Source: Macrophomina tecta | Lineage: Eukaryota > Ascomycota > Dothideomycetes > Botryosphaeriales > Botryosphaeriaceae | Direction of reading: 5' to 3' | Assembly (NCBI GenBank): GCA_024180945.1 | Contig: JAKSGN010000005.1 | Span: 3,348,001 to 3,412,000 of the forward strand | DNA length: 64,000 nucleotides | Shown: piece by piece, positions 54,601 through 64,000 of the stretch | How positions within the stretch are numbered: position 1 is the first letter of the stretch | Layout of the letters: every line of letters starts with the position of its first letter | The notes under the pieces: generated by a model | Database searches by the model: none | Told to the model about the DNA's origin: nothing | Seen by the model: the letters and a program-made list of their open reading frames with translations, nothing else | Position numbers and translations under genes: made by a program

Positions 54601-55584
54601 ATGGCGTCCTTCCTAGCATCTCGACGGATTGCCTCCCAATTCGTGCGCTCGCAAGCTTTCCCTCGCCTTGCACGGCCCTACTCTGCTGCTGTGCCTTCAT
54701 TCGAGTATATCAAAGTCACCGGCCCTCATCCGGGCGTGGGCCTGGGTACGCATCTTGGTGCAAGCCCGCACAGCTCCCATCGCTAACTGCGCTGCATGCA
54801 AGTGACCCTGGACCGTCCCAAAGCCCTTAACGCTCTCTGTTCCCCTCTGATCGCCGAGCTCAACGATGCCCTGCGCAAGCTGGACGCCGACCCCGACACG
54901 GGCGCCATCGTCATCACCGGCTCTAACAAGGCCTTCGCCGCCGGCGCCGACATCAAGGAAATGAAGGACAAGACCTTCGCCGACGCCTACGGCCGCGACT
55001 TCATCGAAGACTGGTCCGACCTGACCATCCAGATCAAGAAGCCCATCATAGCCGCCGTCAACGGCTACGCCCTCGGCGGCGGCTGTGAGCTGGCCATGAT
55101 GGCCGACATCTTATACTGCTCGGCCGGCGCTACCTTCGGACAGCCGGAGATCAAGTTGGGCGTCATTCCTGGAGCTGGCGGCTCTCAGCGCCTGACCCGC
55201 GCCATTGGGAAAGCCAAGGCCATGGACCTGATTCTCACCGGCGAAAACTTTACTGGCAAGCAGGCATACGAGTGGGGACTGGCTGCGAAGGTCTTTGAGT
55301 CGCCGGATGAATGCGTTGCTGGTGCCATTGACACCGCTTCGAAGATCGCCGGTTACAGCAGGTTGGCTGTCAAGGCTGCAAAGGAGGTTGTGAACAAGAG
55401 CCAGGATCAGGGTATTCGGGAAGGTGTTGAGTTTGAAAGGAGGGTCTTCCACGGCTTGTTTGGAAGCCAGGATCAGAAGATTGGTACGCGAAACCCTGGT
55501 CTCAAGTCGAGTCGACCACTAACAAGATCCATAGGCATGACTGCATTCGCGGAAAAGAAGAAGCCTGCGTGGGCTCACATGTAG
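54601..55584 (+). CDS. mitochondrial enoyl-CoA hydratase (ECHS1 type)
   Basis: Three exons (54601-54745, 54803-55483, 55535-55584) give 291 residues. The N-terminus is an Arg/Ser/Ala mitochondrial presequence (MASFLASRRIASQFVRSQAF). The crotonase fold shows VTLDRPKALNAL, SNKAFAAGADIKEM (first oxyanion-hole block), AAVNGYALGGGCELAMMADI (second oxyanion hole), and FGQPEIKLGVIPGAGGSQRLTR. This last block holds both catalytic glutamate positions of hydratases (E in PEIKLG; the second site reads PGAGG, where many hydratases have PGAGGTQRL). The protein ends KKPAWAHM as in ECHS1-like enzymes. It hydrates short-chain 2-enoyl-CoA in beta-oxidation, the step before the dehydrogenase encoded 37 kb to the left. 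Confidence 0.94.
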
Positions 55585-55828
55585 AAGAGTAGCAGTGGAG
55601 GTGCAAAACAATATCCCGAAAAGTGTAGATTCAAGCTACTAAAATAGCTCCGTACCCTTGCGAATCCTAGGACTCTCAAAACTCATCGTCATCTGGGGTA
55701 GTCATAAGTGTGCAGTGGAGAGCGAGTATATTCTTCTATTACTACATAGTAGTTGGGAACTGTTTCCCCTTCGTTGGTGAAAAACACATTACATCGTTAT
55801 GGTATCCATCATTCCCCCTTCAGCCTCT

Positions 55829-56259
55829 TTACTTGGTCTGGTTCTTACTGCCAACGGTGTCGGAGACCTTGTCAGTGCCGCTGGTGACAGTGTTGCCAAC
55901 GCCTGAATAAGCGCGTTAATTGAAGCTATCTTCTCGCGTCGCTGCCGAGAATATCTCACCCTTAGTGGTGTCACCGACACCCTTTGTGACGCCGCCCAAA
56001 GTGTCGCCGACGCCCTTGCCGACGGTGCCGACGGTATCGCCCAGCGTATTGGTGACGCCCGAGACGCCCTTGCCGACGGTGTTTGTAGCGCTACCCGCTA
56101 CGTTGCCTAGAGAGCCGAGGAAACCTAGTTAGCTTTTAGCAGAAGACCACCACCAGAAAACAGTATTTGTAAAGCGTCGTAATCAAAAGCCGGTCGCCCT
56201 GGGTGAGGAGAAGGGGGAGAGCTGTGAAGTCAAGTACCTTGCTTGTTCTGGTCAGACAT
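55829..56259 (-). CDS. small LEA-like glycine/threonine repeat protein, 86 aa
   Basis: Three exons on the minus strand (56259-56238, 56124-55960, 55902-55829) give 86 residues. After MSDQNKQGFLGSLGNVAG the whole chain is built of degenerate 7-11-residue units of the type VGKGVSGVTNTLGDTVG, with Gly, Val, Thr and Asp in an amphipathic-helix-like rhythm. There is no Cys, signal peptide or membrane segment. Such sequences are known from filamentous fungi as small LEA-like, stress-induced proteins, and group-3 LEA proteins of plants have comparable 11-mers. I infer a protective role in spores or under water stress. The 22-nt first exon and 113-bp first intron hide the start. A STRE-like and CRE-like cluster lies about 190-215 bp upstream. 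Confidence 0.85.
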
Positions 56260-56449
56260 GGTGATTTGTTGTAAAGGTCGTTTGAACCGGTTTGTAGTAT
56301 CTCGTGGAATGTGACAGCTGTCGCTTCTGAGAGATTACCTGGTTGATTCTTGCAAAGGAAGAGTAATGCAAGCAGATGCGGCGCACAAACGGGTATTAAT
56401 ATAGCCATCTCGTTTGATTTTCCACCCCCCGCGCCGTGCACCAACTCGC

Positions 56450-56474
56450 AGGGGGATTTCCCCCTATGACGTCT
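56450..56474. promoter_or_regulatory. STRE-like dyad plus CRE-like half site
   Basis: AGGGGG-ATTT-CCCCCT is an inverted pair of stress-response elements (AGGGG/CCCCT), followed at 56467-56474 by TGACGTCT, one base from a CRE palindrome. They lie 190-215 bp upstream of the small LEA-like start codon. Binding by Msn2-like or AtfA-like factors is inferred. Confidence 0.45.
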
Positions 56475-57738
56475 GCCCAACGCCAGCTCGCCCGCACCTT
56501 TGCGATCCACCCGCATATCATCCTCTTAGCCCTGCTTTACTGAACCACTTACAGGTTCTGACGAAACCGCACGTCAAGCCACAGCAGCTGGAAACCCCAC
56601 GTCCTTCAGGCTTCTTCCCTGCAGGATCCACTGGTTATATGTGATTTCCTGATTATATGTGAGACATGCCTGGCTGATTGCGTCAGGCGGGGTGAACATC
56701 AGAGCTGAGGCCTACATTATCGCCCACAACGTTGTAGGTAATAGAAACAAGATGCAGGGTCTACTGGATCTTCTGTCTGAGGAACCCAGTCAAGCTACGT
56801 TACCTATTGAGCGGCAACGTCGTACACTGAATATGCAACCACATCATGATCGTCACTGCAGCAATCCCCTTCCTCTACGCCGCAATCAGCATCTTGAACC
56901 GACATAGCAAGATCACGCTCCCATGTGAACATGCATGTAAACGATCCTGACCTACATCCAGAATCCCGCGAGCCCGGACAAAGACACTTCTGATCAAACC
57001 CTCTCCCACATCTACTCCACCCCGCAAGCCAGGGGCACAGCAACTGCAGATCCGTTCTGGAACATCCCTGCAATGCAAACTAGCTGCCATCTATCCCGCC
57101 TAAGAAAACCAAGACCACAGCCCGCGGCCTCGCCTACTACCAAGTTTTGCCCCCCCAAGCGACACTGATGATCGAGGTCGCCCCGCCACGCGACGCCACA
57201 ACAGGCACGGCCATCATCCAGTAGCGAGACACGGAGGCCCATCAGAGCGAGCCTCTGCACCCCTCCCAAAATGTGCGCTGCCCATCACAAACGTCCTCTT
57301 GCTGCAAGGTCGCGGAGACGCCTCCTGCCCACTCCCTGCGGAAGGAGCAAGAAAGAAACCACTACCCTGTTTCAGATCGCCCCAATACTGTGGACAGCGG
57401 GTGCGCCCCACGAGGCCGGGGCGGGAAGGCGAGCGGGAACGCATGGGAAGGATGCTATATGCGTCAGGACCAACTCATAAAGGGCACCGAAAATCCACAT
57501 GACGCGGCGCGACTATAGGACACCACTTAACATAAAAGTATAACAAGCGAACATTATAACATCCGCTTTTTTCTTCTTTGCCCTTCCAACCTACGTGCCC
57601 TAACAGCACCCACACTAGTGGGAGAGATAGTTATGCAGAGAACCTTCCCTCCCATCACCCCCTCCCCACCTAGTTGCAAGGACTAACATATGGTGGCGCT
57701 GCGGTAAAAGTTTATCTGGACGTCTTTCTCCTTCCCTA

Positions 57739-57757
57739 ACACACACACACACACACA
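57739..57757. repeat. (AC)n microsatellite
   Basis: About nine AC units in the non-coding stretch between the small LEA-like gene and eIF4G. Confidence 0.9.
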
Positions 57758-58846
57758 TACACTACGACGACGACGCATTGAACCCAGGAGGGGCGAAAAT
57801 ATTGTTCGAAATCATTGAGAACTTTGTATAATTATCTGCGATCTCTTGTGTACAAAAAAAAAAAAAAAAACGAAAAAGAAAAAACAGATGTTAGCAGTTA
57901 GAGAAAAGGGCGAAAAGGAGCGAGCACAACATAACGGGCGAAGAAGTGAAAATGGAAGACGAAGTCAAGGAAAATTTTTTTTTTTTTCGCACCGTAACCC
58001 AGCAGAAGCAGTAGCAGCGATGGGAGAAGAATAATGAAGCGATAAGTGGGAAAAAGAGTAGGAAAATAACAACCCGGGCCGTTTCTAATCATCCGTCCGT
58101 CCCTTGAATTCTTTTCCCATCCGTATCCACCCATCCCATCCCATCCTATCCATCAGTACGTCGCGATCATCACAGTCGTCACGACCTTTTCCGCTGCCAT
58201 CCTGCCTAGTCCGCACGAATGAAAAGAAAAAGGCCCTATTAACCCCGAGCGAAGGAGAACGAGAGGCCATAAATAACAAGCCCCTGCTCACGCACCTACT
58301 TCATGACGGAAGCAGTGGCGCGAGCGCCGAAGTGAGCCCAGATGGTACAGGTCGACCGGTGTGAATATCGACAGCTGAACCAAGAAAGCGATTCAAGCCA
58401 CAAGTCCAAGCCCCAGACGTGTAAAATGCCAATCGGAAAGTCTGTTTGACGGACTAGCCACGAAGAAGTGCCCTCCCAACTATCTTTTCGCTGATGATAC
58501 TCGCCAACTTTGACCATTAGAAGAAAGGAAAATGCCGTCAACGCCATTGGGGTAATATCCCCGCCATACATAAACGTCATTGCGCAGAAAAAGAGCAGCA
58601 AAAGCAGTGGGAATTGGAAAAAACACGACAGCCCTTTCTTTTTGCCCAAACCTTGCCCGAGACCCGAAGAAATGGAGAACTTTTGTCTTAAGACAGCCCA
58701 TGAAGAGACCCATGTGAAATGCAGCCCGTTCAGATGCGCAAGCAAGCCGAAGTCTATGCAACTGTTGTAAATAATACTCGAACCGAGGAAGACCGAGGAG
58801 TAGCCGCTGTTGGTGGAAGCGGATTCTGTAGAACGCAGAAAGGGAT

Positions 58847-61800
58847 CTATGATTCGGTAGCCGGTGCCTCGGTGCCTTCCTTCTTCTCGCTGCCAGTCGA
58901 TGCCGGCTGGACCTTGCTTGGTTCAGGGGATGCGGCTTCATTTGCGCCTTCATCGCCTCCCTCAAGAGCTGCTAACGCACTAGAAATACAGTCAGTTTCA
59001 TTCATCCAAATAAAGAGCACAGACAACTTACCTGAAAGAGTTCACATGGTGGGTCGAGCTGTCCTTTTCCTTCACGGGCGGGGTTCCAGTACGAGAAGAG
59101 TTACCTGAGTCGTCGCCAGTCCTGCTCAGACCACCACCGGGACCAAGGTTCCTGCGACCACTGCCGCTGCGGCCAGCGAACAACGAAGAAGGACCGAAGG
59201 TGCCCGGGCCAGAGCTGGAAGTGCGACCAGACGCGTTCTTAGACAATTTCCTCAGGTCGTCCATGCCGAGGGTGTTGTGCTTGTAGTCGGGCGGGGGCAT
59301 CATGCCACCACCAGAGAAGGAACGAGCATCACCACGACCCATGGTCGGGCGGCCGCCACGCGGAGGGTTGCGCATCTTCTCCAGTTCGGCTTGTTGCTGT
59401 GCGGCCATGGCCTCCTCGTGAATCTCCTGGATAGTCTTGGGTCCTTTCTGGTCATCCTTGGACTTCCAGCCGGTTCTTCTCAAGTCGATCAAGTCGAGCA
59501 ACATGAAGTGCAAACGGCTGGGCAGACCAGGAAGATCCTTTACCTTCTCAATGCGCTCGAAGTAGGCGCGGATCATCTGGGAACCGGCCTCGTTGGTCTC
59601 CATGGTGGCACCAACAGTCCGAAGCAGCTTGACCAAAGACTCAATGTTGGACTCGTCAGGAACACCCTCAAAGTTCAACAGCCTCATAACACACTCGTGC
59701 ATGATGCGGACCGTAAGCATGCCAAGCTTGTAGAGCTCACCAATAAACTGGATCAAACCGAGTCCCTTTCTCTTGGCGGCAGCGGCAATGTAGTATTCGT
59801 CACTAAGCATTGCAGCCTCCTCACTCTCGCCCTCCTTCTTCATGGGCAGGTTGGCCTCCCAACCCTGCTCGAAGTCTTCCTGACAACGGTTCAACAAGTA
59901 CTTGCGGAAGAGGTTGCCACCAACGACGGGGTTGCCGTTCTTATCGCGGACGTTTTCATCCTTAATTGCCGGCGACATGGTCTCGAGCATGCGCTTGCAG
60001 AACTTGGCGTACATGGAGGCCCAGTGAGCTTCGTCACAAGCCTTCTCGAAAGTAAGTTGAATGACTTGGCGGAGCGTCCTGCCGTCGGTTTCGTTCTCCG
60101 ATTGCTTAGCGATTTCGAGGATCTGGTCAGAGATCCTGTCAAACTTCTCGGGCGTCATCTTGTTGAGCGCTGCCTTAACCTTCCTCTGCACGACGTCAGG
60201 TGTGAGGTTACCCGGGGCAGTGGTCTGCGCAGGCTGCGTGATACTTGTCGGCACCCAGCCGGTGGACGACCTGACCAAGGGCTTGAGTTCTTGGTTGGCA
60301 GTGAGTGGCATCGCCTTGGCATCCTTCTCTTCATTTCTGTTGTTGCCACGGCGGCTCTGACCACCCTTGCGACCGCTGCCGGAACGAGGAGAGTTGCTGA
60401 CTGCAGGGGCGTATGAAGACGCAGAGCGACCGCCCATGCTGCCACCCATAGGGAACCCACCACCCTGGCGACCACCAAAGTTGGCCATAGGATTGGATGA
60501 CGAGGAGCGACCTCCTCCCATAGCCGCATTGGACAATGCGAATCTGACATCCGAAGTAGTACCCGGAGGCAGTGTGCGAGGACCAGAAGACGAGAAGCTG
60601 CCCATGGCACCGCCGAGGGCCGAGGGAACCATTGGGCGAGAGTTGGAGCGTCCACCCATACCAGAGGGCGTGCGAGCAGATCCAGGGCGGGCAGAATCGG
60701 TGCCATCGCCGACCGTTTCGCGGACCTTGTTGTCCCAGTCCACAGAAGGCTTCTCCTTGAAGACTTCTTGGAATTGAAGCAGGAAATCCTTGTCATACTT
60801 AAATCCCTTGCCACCACGGCCTTGGTTGAGCGCAGGGTTAGGGGACTTAATACCTTCGGGGTACTTGAGATCACTCGCTTGCACTCTGAGGAAGCGTGCA
60901 GACTTGAGAGCCTGCATACCAGGAGTAGGCGCTGGGGGTTCCACAGGCTTGCGCGTCTCAAGCTTGAGAGCGGCGGGCTTGGGCTTGGCAGCTGCGCCCT
61001 TTGAAGCAGGTTGGGCAGGCGGGGGCATAGAAGACTCAGCTTCTGCAGCAGTAGCAGCGGGTCCGAAAGTGGGCTTCTTGAGGGAGGCGAAGAGTTTGGC
61101 GGCCTCGGCCTTCTCTTCCTCAGTCTGCTCCTTCTTTTCGCCACGCTCTTTCGCCAGCTCCCGCTCTTCGGCTTCACGCTCAAGACGCTTCATCTCCTCG
61201 TCGGCCTTAGCTGCAGCCTCAGCAGCCTTTGCCGCGGCCTCTTCCTTCTCGCGCTTCTTCTTTTCTTGGTAAGCCCGCTCGCGCTCCTCTTCTTCACGCT
61301 CAAGCGCCTCCATCTCAGCGATTTCACGCTCAAGGCGCTCATCTTCTTCCTTACGCAAGCGCTCGGCTTCCTCTTCTTTGGCCTTCTTCGCCGCTTCCTC
61401 TTCAGCCTCCTTTGCCTTCTTTTCTTCCTCTTCCTTTGCCTTCTTCTCAGCTTCCTCCTTGGCCTTCTTCTCGGCTTCTTCCTTCGCGGCGGCCTCGGCA
61501 GCTTCACGCTCCTTGGCGGCCTTCGCCTCAGCCTCAGCCTTCTCCTTAGCAGCCTTCGCCTCAGCCTCTTCCTTCTCCTCCTTCTCCTTCCTCTCCTTAG
61601 CGGACTTCTCCTCTTCCTCCTTTCTCCGCCTCTCCTCAGCAAGCTGCTTCTGGAACTGCTCTTGGAACTCCTGCTTCTTCTCTTCCGCGGTCTTCTGAGA
61701 AGTGCTGTCTGTTCTGCCGTGCTGAGAGTTTGCGCTGGGAACGCGAGGAGGTGGGGTAGGAGTAGAAGAAACGACGATGGGAGACTTGGAGGGACCGGGG

Positions 61801-63611
61801 GCAGGGGACGAAGACTTCTTCTCAAACGTCACGACCTCACCATCAGGGTTCTTAATGACGATTCCCTTGCTCTTAGTCCTCGCGGGTATCGTAAAATTCG
61901 AAGAAGAAGGTGCGGGGCTGCTAGAGCTCTGAGTGGGAGTGTGTGAGACGTGGCTGGCAGCAGCCATCGAAGGTGTCTGAGGGTTCGCCATGGTGGAGGG
62001 AGGACGTTCGGAAACCTGCGAGTTTGTGCGCGACATGCTCTGCGCATGAGGCGCGCCATACTGACCTGGAATGAATGGTTGCGAAGCGTGGGGGGCGTGG
62101 TTCATGGGACGCGGACTCGGGGGAGCGCCCGGTTGATAAGGCATGCTAGGGTGCATGTACGGAGGGGGTTGGTAGTAAGGGTTGAACTGCGTCGGATCAA
62201 GATGCTGAGGTTGCATCCCATAGAAGCCCTGGGCCTTCAATTGTGTCAGAAAGTCTTCAAAACCGCCGCTGTCGGGCGCAAGATCTGGAGTTGGAGAAAG
62301 TTTGGAGCTGAACATGTGCTGAAGTTGAGTCGAAGAAAGTGTTGTGGAAACAGGAGCTGAAGTGGGTGAGACTTGGGAAGGGTGGCGACTGGTCGTTGGA
62401 GTTTCGACCGCCGCTGAAGTGCTGACAAACTTCTTCGAAAGAGTAGGAGATATGTTGTTTACATTTGGCTGGAATTGGTGCGGGTATGCAGGATACCCGC
62501 CATGCGGCATCTGCGGCTGGTTGGCGAACTGTGCCTGCTGTTGCATGGTGGCCGGTGTCATAGCCGGGCTGCGGTTCTGGCGGTATGGCGAACCCATGGG
62601 ACCACCCTGACCCTGGAATTGGCCAGGCATTGGTCCGCGCATCTGGTTGGGCAGCTGGCGGAACTGCGGGCCCGGAGAAGGTGCGTTGTATCCCTGGCTG
62701 TAGCCACGGCCGCGACCGGCTTGGGGCACGAAATTGCGGTTGACGGCTGGGTTGCTCATGTCGCTGTGTGCGGACTGAGAGGACTCGCGACGCAAGTGTT
62801 GGGCCTGCGGCATAGGCGGTGGGCCCTGTGGGGGCATGGAAACAGGTCGGCCCTATTATTCGACGAACAGCGTCAGCATGACACTTCCGACACCAACAAA
62901 ATAACCGAACGTAGCGAAGATGTAAAAGAGATCGGAACACGGAGGTATCATGAGCATTGACAAGGAGGTCTTGCCAAGTGACACGAGGTGAGGTGAACAT
63001 ACCGATTGGCCGCCATTGTCTCCGCCCATGGAGCCGAAGTTGAGGTTGTTACCTTGAAGGCCGGACGGAGGACGTCCGCCACTGGCAGGAGGCTGCGGGA
63101 TGGGCGAAGGAGAGGTGGCGGGAGAGGTGATGCGAGGATTCGGCGTGGTTGTCTGGGGCGCCTGGGGGACGCTGTTCGCAACGGCAGGTGAGCCGCCCGC
63201 GTTCATAGAACCAAAGCTAATGTTGGGGCGATTGCTGGAGCCGTTGGCCATGGGGCCAGAGGTGCCGGCGGCGCTGATGGTCATCGAAGAGGGCCTGCGT
63301 CCGTGGGCAGGGGCTCCATTGGCAATGGGCGGAGCACCAACGGCCGGAACGGCGGGCTGAATCTGACTCTTGCCGTTTACAGAGCCAGTCTTGCCATGTT
63401 GCGCAGAGCCCACCGCCACCTGGGGAGTGCTAGAAGCGATCGCGGGAGGCGAAGCGGACTTCTTTGTCGCAGCACTGGCGTACGACTTGGCGGCGGGCTG
63501 AGCGGCGCCAGCGACAGAGGGCGACGTCGTTCCGGTGGTTGGGTTGGAAGCGGCGTTGGCGGTCTGCGCGGCGTTCGTCGTAGGGTTCGTCGCGGGGCTA
63601 GAGCTGCTCAT
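58847..63611 (-). CDS. translation initiation factor eIF4G
   Basis: Three exons on the minus strand (63611-63003, 62852-59032, 58979-58847) give 1520 residues. The last intron joins VNSF-SALAALEGG, the usual fungal eIF4G tail. The N-terminal half is disordered, rich in Pro, Gln, Ser and Ala. A long Glu/Lys/Ala charged helix lies near residues 580-800. The eIF4E-binding motif YDKDFLL (Y-x4-L-hydrophobic) starts at about Tyr889. The MIF4G HEAT domain is at about 1085-1340 (VVQRKVKAALNKMTPEKFDRI, FEKACDEAHWASMYAKFCKRML, RKYLLNRCQEDFEQGW). The C-terminal part is RG/SG-rich. It bridges cap-bound eIF4E, eIF4A and poly(A)-binding protein to recruit 40S subunits. No MA3 domain follows MIF4G, as in yeasts. 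Confidence 0.96.
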
Positions 63612-64000
63612 TTATCCGTTTGCTGGGTTGTTGAGGCGGACGAGCGGACGGAGCAAGGACGCGGAGGCGAAGGGAGCAGCGGCGGTCGGTTGGCGCACGA
63701 ATGTCAAACTCGAGGCCGGGGTATTACGGGTGGTCGCTCGGAGTGGAGAGGGGGACGAGGAAAGGAAACGCTCGACAAAAACCAGGACAAGCGAAGTGAA
63801 GGGCGAGGTGTCGTCGGGACACACTTGCGGATCGGACACACGACGACCGGTCAAAGTGTCGTGGCACTGCGTCGTTCGACGGGCAGACAAGTTCCAGAGG
63901 AGACTCTGCGAAACTGTCAGATGCGGCCGTGGACTGCTTGCGCAGAGGGCCGGCTTTTCTCGGGTGGGAGGGTGATGGTTGATGGATGATGATGAAAGGG
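63612..64000. other. eIF4G 5' flank
   Basis: Upstream leader and promoter of eIF4G. No gene is identified before the window ends. Confidence 0.5.

Larger units (their letters stand above)
56260..58846. other. gene-poor stretch of about 2.6 kb
   Basis: No coding gene is supported. It holds the promoter of the small LEA-like gene, an (AC)n microsatellite at about 57739-57757, A- and T-rich tracts near 57855-57870 and 57974-57986, and probably the long 3' untranslated region of eIF4G. Confidence 0.45.

Noticed and set aside
57739..57990. Microsatellite and A/T tracts as an origin or centromere element
   Set aside because: Short simple repeats are common in fungal non-coding DNA, and nothing else here supports such a role.
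61011..61946. Leucine-rich hydrophobic open frame on the + strand
   Set aside because: It is the complement of the Glu/Lys-rich coiled region of eIF4G. GAG/AAG codons read as CTC/CTT give false transmembrane-like runs.

Overview
This window is nuclear DNA from a filamentous ascomycete (Pezizomycotina). Most genes carry several short introns of about 45-75 bp with GT(A/G)AGT-type donors and CTAAC/CTGAC-like branch sites. Gene content is typical of the group: TOF1, VPS35, RER1, an eIF4G, the proteasome ATPase Rpt5, a BTA1-type betaine-lipid synthase, an AA16-like LPMO, an NPP1-type protein and a fungal P450. The class within Pezizomycotina cannot be fixed from sequence alone. Gene models were spliced by hand; reading frames were checked across every junction given.

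Left part (1-16 kb): two small unrecognised genes (564-1890); a five-exon P450 with several N-terminal membrane segments (3649-5576) convergent with a three-pass glycosylated membrane protein (5811-8187); a 604-residue LEA/hydrophilin-like repeat protein (9314-11256); and the replication-fork protection protein Tof1/Swi1 (12307-15886). Tof1 is divergent from mitochondrial 3-hydroxyacyl-CoA dehydrogenase (16331-17462).

Middle part (17-45.6 kb): a secreted Ser/Thr-rich protein with two SY(A/S)VVNVDG repeats, retromer subunit Vps35, an arylsulfotransferase-family protein, a small cysteine-rich secreted protein, a cyclin-L-like protein divergent from the AA16-like LPMO, a type II membrane glycosyltransferase, a necrosis-and-ethylene-inducing-like (NPP1) protein, an intron-containing tRNA-Leu(AAG), and a 13-exon trimethyllysine dioxygenase gene that open reading frames alone do not reveal. 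These are separated by gene-poor stretches of up to about 3.7 kb.

Right part (46-64 kb): Rpt5, a 65-residue proline-rich protein, betaine-lipid synthase, RER1 divergent from mitochondrial enoyl-CoA hydratase, an 86-residue LEA-like protein, and eIF4G.

Functional links: enoyl-CoA hydratase, 3-hydroxyacyl-CoA dehydrogenase and trimethyllysine dioxygenase (carnitine synthesis) all serve mitochondrial fatty-acid use but are dispersed, so this is not a cluster. VPS35 and RER1 serve membrane-protein retrieval. The LPMO, NPP1 protein, cysteine-rich protein and VVNVDG protein are a scattered set of secreted products fitting a plant-associated or saprotrophic fungus. The two LEA-like genes each have a TGACGT element about 180-210 bp upstream, which suggests shared stress or conidial control. 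I see no recognisable intact transposon, CRISPR array or biosynthetic cluster. The P450 has no tailoring or backbone neighbours.
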